From Actinomycetes bacterium (GTDB lineage Bacteria; Actinomycetota; CADDZG01; JAHWKV01), in assembly GCA_029263035.1 (NCBI GenBank), contig JAJCYF010000078.1:1-6606 (forward strand): 6,606 nucleotides of DNA, written 5' to 3'. The position numbers and the translations under genes are program-made. This document shows, in pieces, positions 1 to 5,875 of this stretch; within the stretch, counting starts at the first letter, position 1; every line of letters begins with the position of its first letter. Below the pieces are notes generated by a model, which did not search any database, was not told the DNA's origin, and saw only the letters and a program-made list of their open reading frames with translations.

Positions 1-321
1 GGAGGAGGAGACGCCCTTCACCAGGTAGTCCTGTGCCCCCTCGCGCACCGCCTGCAGGGCCAGGGTGTCGTCCTCGGAGCCGGTCAGGACGACGATCGGC
101 AGATGGGGAACCTGCTCGTTCACCCGCAGGAAGGTCTCAAGACCCTCTGAGTCGGGAAGCCCGAGGTCCAGCAGCACCAGGTCGATGCCGTTTTGGGATA
201 GGCGCTCCAGCGCGTCGGAAAGGCGTCCGCGCACCTCCATCTCAAATTCGCCGGCCCGCTCCAGGGAGATGCCGATGAGCTCGGCGTCGCCCGGGTTGTC
301 CTCGACCAGTAGGACGCGCAT
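1..321 (-). CDS. Response regulator receiver domain, 3' part cut off by the window edge
   Basis: The 107 visible residues are an almost complete CheY-like receiver domain. The opening MRVLLVEDNPGDAEL gives the acidic pocket (E7, D8). D52 in LVLLDLGLPDSEG is the expected phosphoacceptor, T80 ends the IVVLT strand, and K102 in DYLVKG is the conserved lysine. The reading frame is still open at base 1, so the C-terminal part is missing. The VKG ending (rather than KP) and the GSEDDTLALQAVREGAQDYL helix are typical of receivers at the front of larger proteins such as PP2C phosphatases, histidine kinases or GGDEF proteins, so an output domain probably follows; this is inference. The ATG at 321 lies five bases after the stop of the upstream regulator gene, which implies co-transcription. 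GGTGAG upstream is a weak ribosome site, and an adjacent GTG at 324 is an alternative start. It probably acts in the same signalling pathway as the two upstream genes. Confidence 0.9.
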   Translation of the reverse strand, partial: MRVLLVEDNPGDAELIGISLERAGEFEMEVRGRLSDALERLSQNGIDLVLLDLGLPDSEGLETFLRVNEQVPHLPIVVLTGSEDDTLALQAVREGAQDYLVKGVSSS

Positions 322-326
322 CACGC

Positions 327-779
327 TCACCGGATCCTCGACCCGCCCGGGAGCTTGACGATGGTGAACCAGAAGTCGTCGATCGACTCCACAACCTTGC
401 GGAACTCGGTCAGGTCGACCGGCTTGCTGATGAAGCAGTTGGCGCCCAGCTCGTAGCTGGCAAGGATATCCCGCTCCGCCTCGGAGGTTGTCAGCACCAC
501 CACCGGGATGTGCTTGAGGTTCGGGTCGTCCTTCATCTCCCTCAGAACCTCCATGCCGTCCTTGCGCGGGAGGTTGAGATCCAGGAGCACCAGGTCGGGC
601 ATGGTCTCCTGATGGTAGGCATTCTGCTGTCGCAGGTAGTCCATGGCGTCCTCCCCATCGGTCACCACCGATACCTTGGTGGCGACCTTCGATTTGCGAA
701 GGGCATCCTCGGTCAGCTCGACGTCGCCGGGGTTGTCCTCTACCAGCAGGATGTTTATGGGTCGGTATGACGGATTCAC
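327..779 (-). CDS. Single-domain response regulator, Rcp1-like
   Basis: This 150-residue protein is a stand-alone receiver domain with no DNA-binding or enzymatic output. E14 and D15 form the acidic pocket, and D67 in LVLLDLNLPRKDG is the predicted phosphorylation site. T97 and the K119-P120 pair complete the active site. The tail FWFTIVKLP is a hallmark of the Rcp1 family, the partners of phytochrome-type kinases such as cyanobacterial Cph1. The GTG start at 779 was chosen because it overlaps the kinase stop codon (GTGA) and has a strong ribosome site six bases upstream. The frame stays open further upstream, but that part is the kinase gene read in another frame and is not family-like. The arrangement predicts that the upstream kinase phosphorylates this protein. 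It could relay phosphate or signal by protein-protein contact. The family call is firm; the downstream target is unknown. Confidence 0.95.
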   Translation of the reverse strand: MNPSYRPINILLVEDNPGDVELTEDALRKSKVATKVSVVTDGEDAMDYLRQQNAYHQETMPDLVLLDLNLPRKDGMEVLREMKDDPNLKHIPVVVLTTSEAERDILASYELGANCFISKPVDLTEFRKVVESIDDFWFTIVKLPGGSRIR

Positions 780-3052
780 GCTGCCACCTCCTCGGGCCGG
801 GGAAGGGTGAAGAATATTGTGGTTCCCTTCCCGATCTCGGACTCTGCCCAGATGCGGCCGCCGTGCCGTTCGACGATCTTCTTGCAGATCGCCAGCCCGA
901 TGCCGGTGCCGGGGTACTCCTCCCTGCTGTGCAGCCGTTTGAAGATCACAAACACCCGCTCGGCGTACTTGGCGTCGAAACCCACGCCGTTGTCGGTCAC
1001 GCCGAACAGCCACTCGTCCGGCCGGTGTTCCGCGGTGATTCGCACCTCCGGCTGGGTCGATCCGTGGAACTTGATCGCATTGCCGATCAGGTTTTGAAGG
1101 AGCTGGCTCAACTGGCCGGGGTCCCCGTTAACCGTCGGGAGGTTGTCGGAGGACACCACCGCTCCAGACTCCTTGATCGCCATCTCGAAGTTGTTAAGCG
1201 CCTGCCCGACCACCCGATTCAGGTCGGTTGGGACCAACTCCAGGCCGCGGCTGCCGACCCGAGAGAAGCTGAGCAGGTCCCGGACCAGGCTCTGCATCCG
1301 GGTGGCGCCGTCGACGGCGTAGTGGATGTAGCGCTGGCCGGTCTCGTCCAGTTGGTTCTCGTACCGCTCCGACAGCAGCTGCATGTAGCTGTTCACCATT
1401 CGAAGCGGCTCCTGCAGGTCGTGAGACGCCACATAGGCGAACTGCTCCAGGTCTGCGTTGGACCGCGCCAGGTCCTCGGCCCGCCTTGCCAGCTGCTCCT
1501 GGCTGCGGGCTCGCTCTACCGTACGGCCCAACTGGACGCCGATCTGCGTTAGGACGTTCAAGAACTCGTCGTCCGGCTCGTGGGGCTCGCCGGCGAAAAA
1601 CTCGAGGATTCCCACCACGTCACTTCCAACCTTGATGGGGACCACCGCGGCTGCGCCTCCGGTGACGAGGTCGGCCCGGCTAAAGGCGGGCTCCTGCTTG
1701 AGGTCGGGGACCCACCACGACTCCCCGGTGGAGAAAACCTTGCCGGCAATTCCTTCGCCAGTTACGAGCGACGAGTGCCCACTGGCAGAGCGAAAATCCT
1801 CGGACAGCTCCGAGGATGCCTCCAGGTGCCAGATCTGGGTAGGTTCGGTTCGGTTCGGGTCGGCGTTGATCATGTAGGCGTGCCCGGCGGTCCACCAGGT
1901 TTCGCGGCAAACAGTGTCCAGGGCCGCCTGGATGGCCTCGCGGGTCCCTTCCGGTGCGTTCGCCGAGGCGGTCACCTGCTGGAGGATGAGCAGATAGGAG
2001 TTCTTGCGCTGCTCCGCCTGGAAGTGTTCGGCTCTGGCCAGGGCCAGGTCGGCGAGGACTCCGAGCGATTGGAGGATCTGGGCTTCTTCGCTGCCGAAGA
2101 ACGGGGTGAACGGGCTGGCGTGGACGACGATGTCGCCGGAGCGAAGCGGTACGGTCAGGGCGGATCCACGGTCGGGCCGCTCTCCGTCCGGGGTGGGGGA
2201 CTTGCCGGCCGGGGCGAGGTAGGAGCCCACAACCTCGCCGTGGATATCGTGCAGCACCGCGGCTTCCCCACCGACCAGCGCGCACATGCTCGGCAACAGG
2301 ATGTCGGCAATGTGCTGGGGATCCAGCGCCTTCATCAACTCGAGCTCGGCCGCACGCAGCGCAAGCTCCTCTTCCCGCCGCCACGCCATACGAACCAGCC
2401 GGGGCGGGGCAAAACCGAGCAGGAACAGCGGCGCGGTTGCAAAGGCGGCAATCTGCAGGACGAACGAAAGGGGGGTCGGATCGCCGCCCCCCGGTGCCGA
2501 CACTCCGGAGATCAACAGAGCCAGAGCCAGCCCCAGCGTAGCCATGCTGAGGGTCCGCATCCTGCGGCGGGCCACTCCGGGTTGGCCCTTCCCGCCCCTC
2601 CACAGGCGCACCCCCACCACCACCGAGAGCCCGCTCCAGTTGGCCAGGAACACTCCGATGAACCCGAAAAACCACCACTGAACCGGATCGCCGGGTTGGG
2701 GGGAGTAGGGCAACATCAAAGTGGCAAGACACGCCGAAGCCGTGAGGGCTACTGCGACCCTATCGAGCCAGCGCGGTGGCTTTACGAACGTGGACATGAA
2801 CCGGTAGAGGAAGTGAGGGAACAGGCAGAGGATTGAAAATAGCCCCTTCGCCGCCCACAAGGTAGCGGGGGTGTCGATCTCCTCGGGAAAGAATGAACTG
2901 ATCATCGCAACGAATGCGAAGCTGCCCAGGGTTGCGGCGAGCCACCCGGACGCAGGGCTCGGCCGGCGGCGCCAATGCCTAACCGCCAGGACTCCGAGCA
3001 GAGTGAACGCCAGCAGCTCGATGGTCTGCAGCGTCTCGAACGCCTGGTTCAA
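776..3052 (-). CDS. Membrane histidine kinase with 7 TM, two GAF domains and a phytochrome-type kinase core
   Basis: A 758-residue sensor kinase. Residues about 10-215 form roughly seven hydrophobic segments (near 12-27, 36-54, 66-84, 97-115, 127-150, 167-184, 195-214). A charged linker leads to a first, divergent GAF-like domain (about 235-345) and a clearer GAF domain (about 365-510, with GEGIAGKVFSTGESW). A short coiled coil (about 510-540) precedes HisKA. H544 in SHDLQEPLR is the phosphoacceptor. ATP-binding motifs are the N box (N654, N658), G1 DNGVGF (687-692) and G2 GTGIGL (715-720). The SHDLQEPL type of core is shared with Cph1-like kinases, matching the Rcp1-like partner that overlaps its end by four bases. 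The start is TTG: an in-frame stop lies five codons upstream, the first internal Met is residue 50, and a later start would lose TM1. No good ribosome site is visible. The 124 bases upstream (3053-3176) contain no promoter I can defend. The signal sensed is unknown; no chromophore-binding cysteine motif is evident. Confidence 0.95.
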   Translation of the reverse strand: MNQAFETLQTIELLAFTLLGVLAVRHWRRRPSPASGWLAATLGSFAFVAMISSFFPEEIDTPATLWAAKGLFSILCLFPHFLYRFMSTFVKPPRWLDRVAVALTASACLATLMLPYSPQPGDPVQWWFFGFIGVFLANWSGLSVVVGVRLWRGGKGQPGVARRRMRTLSMATLGLALALLISGVSAPGGGDPTPLSFVLQIAAFATAPLFLLGFAPPRLVRMAWRREEELALRAAELELMKALDPQHIADILLPSMCALVGGEAAVLHDIHGEVVGSYLAPAGKSPTPDGERPDRGSALTVPLRSGDIVVHASPFTPFFGSEEAQILQSLGVLADLALARAEHFQAEQRKNSYLLILQQVTASANAPEGTREAIQAALDTVCRETWWTAGHAYMINADPNRTEPTQIWHLEASSELSEDFRSASGHSSLVTGEGIAGKVFSTGESWWVPDLKQEPAFSRADLVTGGAAAVVPIKVGSDVVGILEFFAGEPHEPDDEFLNVLTQIGVQLGRTVERARSQEQLARRAEDLARSNADLEQFAYVASHDLQEPLRMVNSYMQLLSERYENQLDETGQRYIHYAVDGATRMQSLVRDLLSFSRVGSRGLELVPTDLNRVVGQALNNFEMAIKESGAVVSSDNLPTVNGDPGQLSQLLQNLIGNAIKFHGSTQPEVRITAEHRPDEWLFGVTDNGVGFDAKYAERVFVIFKRLHSREEYPGTGIGLAICKKIVERHGGRIWAESEIGKGTTIFFTLPRPEEVAA
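786..793 (-). promoter_or_regulatory. Ribosome binding site of the Rcp1-like regulator
   Basis: The minus strand reads GAGGAGGT here, a near-perfect Shine-Dalgarno sequence six bases before the GTG at 779. It lies inside the last codons of the kinase gene, where it encodes Glu-Glu-Val. It fixes the start of the regulator and, with the four-base gene overlap, suggests translational coupling. Confidence 0.85.
1796..1817 (-). other. Perfect 9-bp hairpin inside the kinase gene
   Basis: The arms ATCCTCGGA (1796-1804) and TCCGAGGAT (1809-1817) are exact reverse complements around a four-base loop. On the coding strand the stem runs directly into TTT, so the RNA would look like a short intrinsic terminator within the gene. 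It encodes residues around SSELSED in the second GAF domain. It may be only a chance effect of Ser/Glu codons. Confidence 0.5.
1842..1856. repeat. Three tandem GGTTC units in the kinase gene
   Basis: Three exact copies of the pentamer GGTTC, followed by a degenerate copy (GGGTC), encode the loop around DPNRTEP near residues 398-404 in the second GAF domain. Loss or gain of one unit would shift the frame. Three copies are too few to claim phase variation. Confidence 0.5.
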
Positions 3053-3176
3053 GGCTGGATCCGATTCTCAGTTGCGGCTAGCACGGCCGTTCCTTGCTCT
3101 GGTCGACTGCGGGGGCCCTTACCAACCCCAATTCCCCTGCAGTTCCATTCTGGGGCCCGTCGCCCGGAAATACATG

Positions 3177-3211
3177 GGCCATTCGGACCCCGTTTTGGGG
3201 GCCGAATGGCC
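3177..3211 (-). terminator. Strong hairpin after the MFS gene, probable terminator
   Basis: GGCCATTCGG (3177-3186) and CCGAATGGCC (3202-3211) are perfect complements. After one mismatch, CCCC (3188-3191) pairs with GGGG (3197-3200) around the loop GTTTT. The hairpin begins 12 bases after the MFS stop codon, so it most likely ends that transcript. On the minus strand only a poor T-rich tail (GTATTTCC) follows. The clean T5 run (3214-3218) lies on the plus side, so the element would also terminate plus-strand transcription. Terminators lacking a T tail are common in high-GC Actinobacteria. Confidence 0.75.
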
Positions 3212-3223
3212 TGTTTTTCGCCG

Positions 3224-4513
3224 TCAGGCGGCGCCGGCCAGGTCGACATCCAGCCCAACTTCGCCGGAGAGCCCGCCGGCCTGGTCGCTACGGGTGTAGC
3301 CCCAGAGTGCGGCGGCCAAAGCCGCCGCGCCTCCCACAACCAGGCCGCTGCGGGCGCCGAAGGCGTCGCAGATCGCTCCCAGCACCGGTCCGCCCACCGG
3401 CGTGCTGCCGAGGAAGACCATCGATTGCAGCGCCAGCACCCGGCCGCGCATGGCCGGGTCGGCCCGCAATTGGACCAGGGCGGTGGACAGGGTCATGAAC
3501 ATCAGGCTTGCCGCTCCGAGCGCCAGAGCGACCGGCAGGGCGGCCGCCAGGTTCGGAGCCGCCGCCAGAGCGAACATCGTCAGCCCGAACACCGCCGAGG
3601 TCCGCACTATCGTCTGAAGGTCCACCGTCCCGCGGTGAGCCGCGGCGAGGGCGGCCAAAAGCGAGCCCAGGCTGAGGACCGAGTAGGTCATCGTGTAGGC
3701 GACGTCACCGCCGTGCAGGTCCTGCTGGATGAACAGCGGCAGGACGACCGGGAAGTTGAAGGTCAGGGTTCCTATGGCCGTCATCATGATCAACGGAACC
3801 CGCAGTTCCGGCACGCTGCGGATGTAGGCGACTCCCGCCCGGAGCTGCCCTTTCGACCGGCCGGTGGTCCGCGGACGCCGGAGTTCTTCGGGCTTCATCC
3901 TCCTAAGGCACTCCAGGACCGCAAGGTAGGAGACGGCGTCCACCACGAAGGCCCAGCCGAAGCCCACGGTGGTAATCAGAACGCCGGCGAGGGCGGGGCC
4001 CACCACCCTGGACCCGGTCATGAGGGCGCTGTGCAGTGTGACCGCGTTGTGGATCTGCTCGGGCGGCACCAGCTCGGCAACGAACGCCCGGCGGGCCGGC
4101 GTACCGATGGCGAAGATGATCCCCCCGGCCAGAGCAACGGCGTAGAAGGCGGGAAGAGGCGTGACCGGCAGGAAGGCCAGGGCCGCCAGCGCCAGCGACT
4201 GGACCATCTCGAGCGCCTGGTTCACCATAAGGATCATCCGCTTGTCCCTGCGATCGGCCAGAAGTCCGGCCCACGGACCGAGCACCAGGATCGGCCCGAA
4301 CTGGCAGGCGGTCATGATGCCCACGGCGAGCCCGCTGTTGGTCTGATGGAGCACCAAAAGGATCGCCGCTACCGCCGTCAGCCAGTTGCCGATCTGGGAG
4401 ATCGACTGGCCAATGAAGAACAGCCTGAAGTTGCGGATCGACAGCGCCAGAAAGGTCCTGCGGGAGATCTCTCGCAGACCGCCGGTCGGCTTGTTTTCGG
4501 ATAGTCGCTCCAT
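3224..4513 (-). CDS. MFS transporter, EntS-like (MFS_3) exporter family
   Basis: This 429-residue inner-membrane protein has the length and pattern of a 12-helix major facilitator. The opening RNFRLFFIGQSISQIGNWLTAVA is characteristic of the MFS_3/EntS group. Motif A lies between TM2 and TM3 (GPWAGLLADRRDKR, residues 79-92). The second half carries the group-typical MRGRVLALQSMVFLGSTPVGGPVLG (355-379). A charged loop near 203-235 separates the two six-helix halves. Members usually export small molecules such as siderophores or drugs using the proton gradient; the substrate here cannot be told. The ATG at 4513 is the first start after an in-frame stop two codons upstream, and no later start spares TM1. 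There is no clear ribosome site. It starts 43 bases after dinB with no terminator between, so it may be read from the dinB promoter. The last 20 residues are hydrophilic and not conserved-looking. Confidence 0.93.
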   Translation of the reverse strand: MERLSENKPTGGLREISRRTFLALSIRNFRLFFIGQSISQIGNWLTAVAAILLVLHQTNSGLAVGIMTACQFGPILVLGPWAGLLADRRDKRMILMVNQALEMVQSLALAALAFLPVTPLPAFYAVALAGGIIFAIGTPARRAFVAELVPPEQIHNAVTLHSALMTGSRVVGPALAGVLITTVGFGWAFVVDAVSYLAVLECLRRMKPEELRRPRTTGRSKGQLRAGVAYIRSVPELRVPLIMMTAIGTLTFNFPVVLPLFIQQDLHGGDVAYTMTYSVLSLGSLLAALAAAHRGTVDLQTIVRTSAVFGLTMFALAAAPNLAAALPVALALGAASLMFMTLSTALVQLRADPAMRGRVLALQSMVFLGSTPVGGPVLGAICDAFGARSGLVVGGAAALAAALWGYTRSDQAGGLSGEVGLDVDLAGAA

Positions 4514-4556
4514 CCATCAACGCTAACTTGAACCGCCGCGTTAGATCGGGCCGGAC

Positions 4557-5741
4557 TCAGTCGGGCAGCAGGGGAACCGTCAGATCCTCCTTGCGGTCCA
4601 GCAGGACGCCCCGGGTGATCGACTTGGAACCGAACCTGTCCCGGACTCCGTCCACGGCAGCATCAATGGCATGGCTGCGGGGAGGACTCAACGGTAGCGC
4701 CGCCTGATCCGGGGCGTCCAAATTGCCCAATGACACCCCGATCAGGGTGATGCCCCGCTTCTCTATCATCGGCGTAGCGGCGGCCAAAAGGCCCCTGGCC
4801 GTGGTCAGGATGGTGAGCGTGTGAGAGGTCGCCTCGGGCATGGTGTGCGACCGGGTGGCGCGGGTGAAGTCGTCGAACCGCAGCCGGAGCACCACGGTGC
4901 GGCAGACCCGGCCGGCGGCCCGTAGGCGGCGCCCGAGCCCGTCGACCAGAGCCACCAGGTCGGCGTCCAGCTCCTCGGGCGTCCGCCCCCGACGCCCCAG
5001 GGCGCGCTGGGCCCCCATCGACCGGCGGTGCCGGCGAACCTGCACCGGCCGGGGGTCGAGGTTGTGGGCGAGGGCGTGGATGTGCCGGCCCGACGCTTGC
5101 CCGAGGATCTCGACCAGCGAGGCCTCGCTCATCTGAGCCACCTGCCTCACGGTGGTGATGCCCCGGGCCCGCAGCTTCTCCGACGTCACCTTGCCCACGC
5201 CCCAGAGGCGCTCCACCGGCAGCGGGTGCAGGAACTCAAGCTCGCCGCCCGCAGGGACGACCAGCAGGCCGTCGGGCTTGGAGACCGCGCTGGCTACCTT
5301 CGCCAGGAACTTGGTGGAAGCCACCCCGACGGAGACCGGGATTCCGACCCGCTCCCGCACCTCCCGGCGCAGTCGTTCGGCGATCTCCGTGGGCGTGCCG
5401 GAGATCCGCCGAAGCCCGCCGACGTTGAGGAAGGCTTCGTCGATCGAAAGCCCCTCGACGAACGGCGTGGTGTCGTCGAAAACCTCGAACAGCGCTTTGC
5501 TGGCGGCGCTGTAGGCGTGCATCCGGGGCGGAACGACCACCGCATGGGGGCAGAGTTTGAGGGCTTTCCACCCCGGCATAGGGGTATAGACCCCGTACTT
5601 CTTCGCCTCGTAGCTGGCCGCGAGGACCACCCCGGCGCCCACGATTACCGGCCGGCCGCGCAACTCCGGGTGATCCCGCTGCTCGACCGAGGCGTAGAAC
5701 GAGTCGGCGTCGGCATGCAGGATGTTGGCTTCCTGTGCCAT
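4557..5741 (-). CDS. dinB: DNA polymerase IV, Y-family translesion polymerase
   Basis: A 394-residue error-prone polymerase that copies past damaged bases. The palm starts at ILHADADSFYASVEQRD. D11 and the D101-E102 pair (SIDEAF) are the metal-binding carboxylates, and Y16 sits at the steric-gate position that excludes ribonucleotides (Phe in E. coli DinB). A helix-hairpin-helix follows at about 178-204 (LWGVGKVTSEKL), then the little-finger domain at about 238-340. QAALPL (346-351) resembles the beta-clamp hexapeptide QxxLxL. A 43-residue tail with VRDRFGSKSITRG follows, as in many Gram-positive homologues, which are longer than the E. coli enzyme. The ATG at 5741 is the only sensible start, because the catalytic motif begins within ten residues. 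No Shine-Dalgarno fits in front of it: an SOS box occupies the 14 bases immediately upstream. LexA control is therefore expected, and a leaderless or atypical message is possible. Confidence 0.96.
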   Translation of the reverse strand: MAQEANILHADADSFYASVEQRDHPELRGRPVIVGAGVVLAASYEAKKYGVYTPMPGWKALKLCPHAVVVPPRMHAYSAASKALFEVFDDTTPFVEGLSIDEAFLNVGGLRRISGTPTEIAERLRREVRERVGIPVSVGVASTKFLAKVASAVSKPDGLLVVPAGGELEFLHPLPVERLWGVGKVTSEKLRARGITTVRQVAQMSEASLVEILGQASGRHIHALAHNLDPRPVQVRRHRRSMGAQRALGRRGRTPEELDADLVALVDGLGRRLRAAGRVCRTVVLRLRFDDFTRATRSHTMPEATSHTLTILTTARGLLAAATPMIEKRGITLIGVSLGNLDAPDQAALPLSPPRSHAIDAAVDGVRDRFGSKSITRGVLLDRKEDLTVPLLPD

Positions 5742-5755
5742 CGAACGTATGTTCG
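5742..5755 (-). promoter_or_regulatory. LexA operator (SOS box) of dinB
   Basis: The 14 bases CGAACGTATGTTCG match the Gram-positive/actinobacterial LexA consensus CGAAC-RNRY-GTTCG at every position. The site ends at the base before the dinB ATG. LexA bound here should block transcription initiation or early elongation until RecA triggers LexA self-cleavage. A -10-like TACGTT lies within the box on the minus strand, but no convincing -35 is seen. A lone CGAAC half-site sits at 5768-5772. Confidence 0.88.
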
Positions 5756-5775
5756 CACAGCGGAGCGGTTCGGCG

Positions 5776-5874
5776 CTAGGGGTTTTGTACGATGCGCCGG
5801 ATAATCCGTGCGGTCAGGGCAATGCCGGCGAGGACAAAGGCGATCGCGACCCGGGTATCGGTCTTCTTGTCCAC
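5776..5874 (-). CDS. Putative 32-residue single-pass membrane peptide
   Basis: A GTG-started frame of 32 codons ends in TAG. The product begins MDKKTDTR, continues with a hydrophobic helix (about residues 9-22, VAIAFVLAGIALTA) and ends in the basic stretch RIIRRIVQNP. The GTG lies one base after the amidotransferase stop (TAA-G-GTG) and has GAGGG six bases upstream, so translation is probably coupled. By my count 25 of 32 codons end in G or C, as in the neighbours. It fills most of the otherwise empty 134 bases before dinB, leaving 34 bases for the SOS box. I recognise no family. It could anchor or modulate a partner at the membrane, or be a chance frame. Hydrophobicity, ribosome site and tight packing favour a real gene, but conservation has not been tested. 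Confidence 0.6.
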   Translation of the reverse strand: MDKKTDTRVAIAFVLAGIALTARIIRRIVQNP

Positions 5875-5875
5875 C

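Noticed and set aside
327..1013. Longer version of the Rcp1-like regulator starting at 1013
   Set aside because: The extra N-terminal part lies inside the kinase ATPase domain in another frame and is not receiver-like. The GTG at 779 has the ribosome site.
1580..2836. Plus-strand open frame of 418 codons opposite the kinase gene
   Set aside because: Low-complexity composition and no family motifs; an antisense shadow of the GAF and membrane part of the kinase.
776..3052. Kinase as a bilin-binding photoreceptor
   Set aside because: The core is phytochrome-like, but the GAF domains show no clear chromophore-binding cysteine motif and there is no PHY domain.
3112..3158. Two GGGGCCC copies upstream of the kinase gene
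   Set aside because: The motif is short and self-complementary, expected by chance in GC-rich DNA; no promoter elements were found at defensible spacing.
2975..4504. Plus-strand open frame of 509 codons opposite the MFS gene
   Set aside because: The translation is rich in Arg, Gly, Gln and Pro with no recognisable domain. It is the mirror of a clear MFS gene in GC-rich DNA.
4518..4548. Short inverted repeats (CTAAC/GTTAG and AACGC/GCGTT) between dinB and the MFS gene
   Set aside because: Arms are only five bases with long loops and no T tail; not convincing as a terminator or operator.
5028..5804. Plus-strand open frame opposite the 5' half of dinB
   Set aside because: No recognisable domain, and it lies antisense to well-conserved polymerase motifs.
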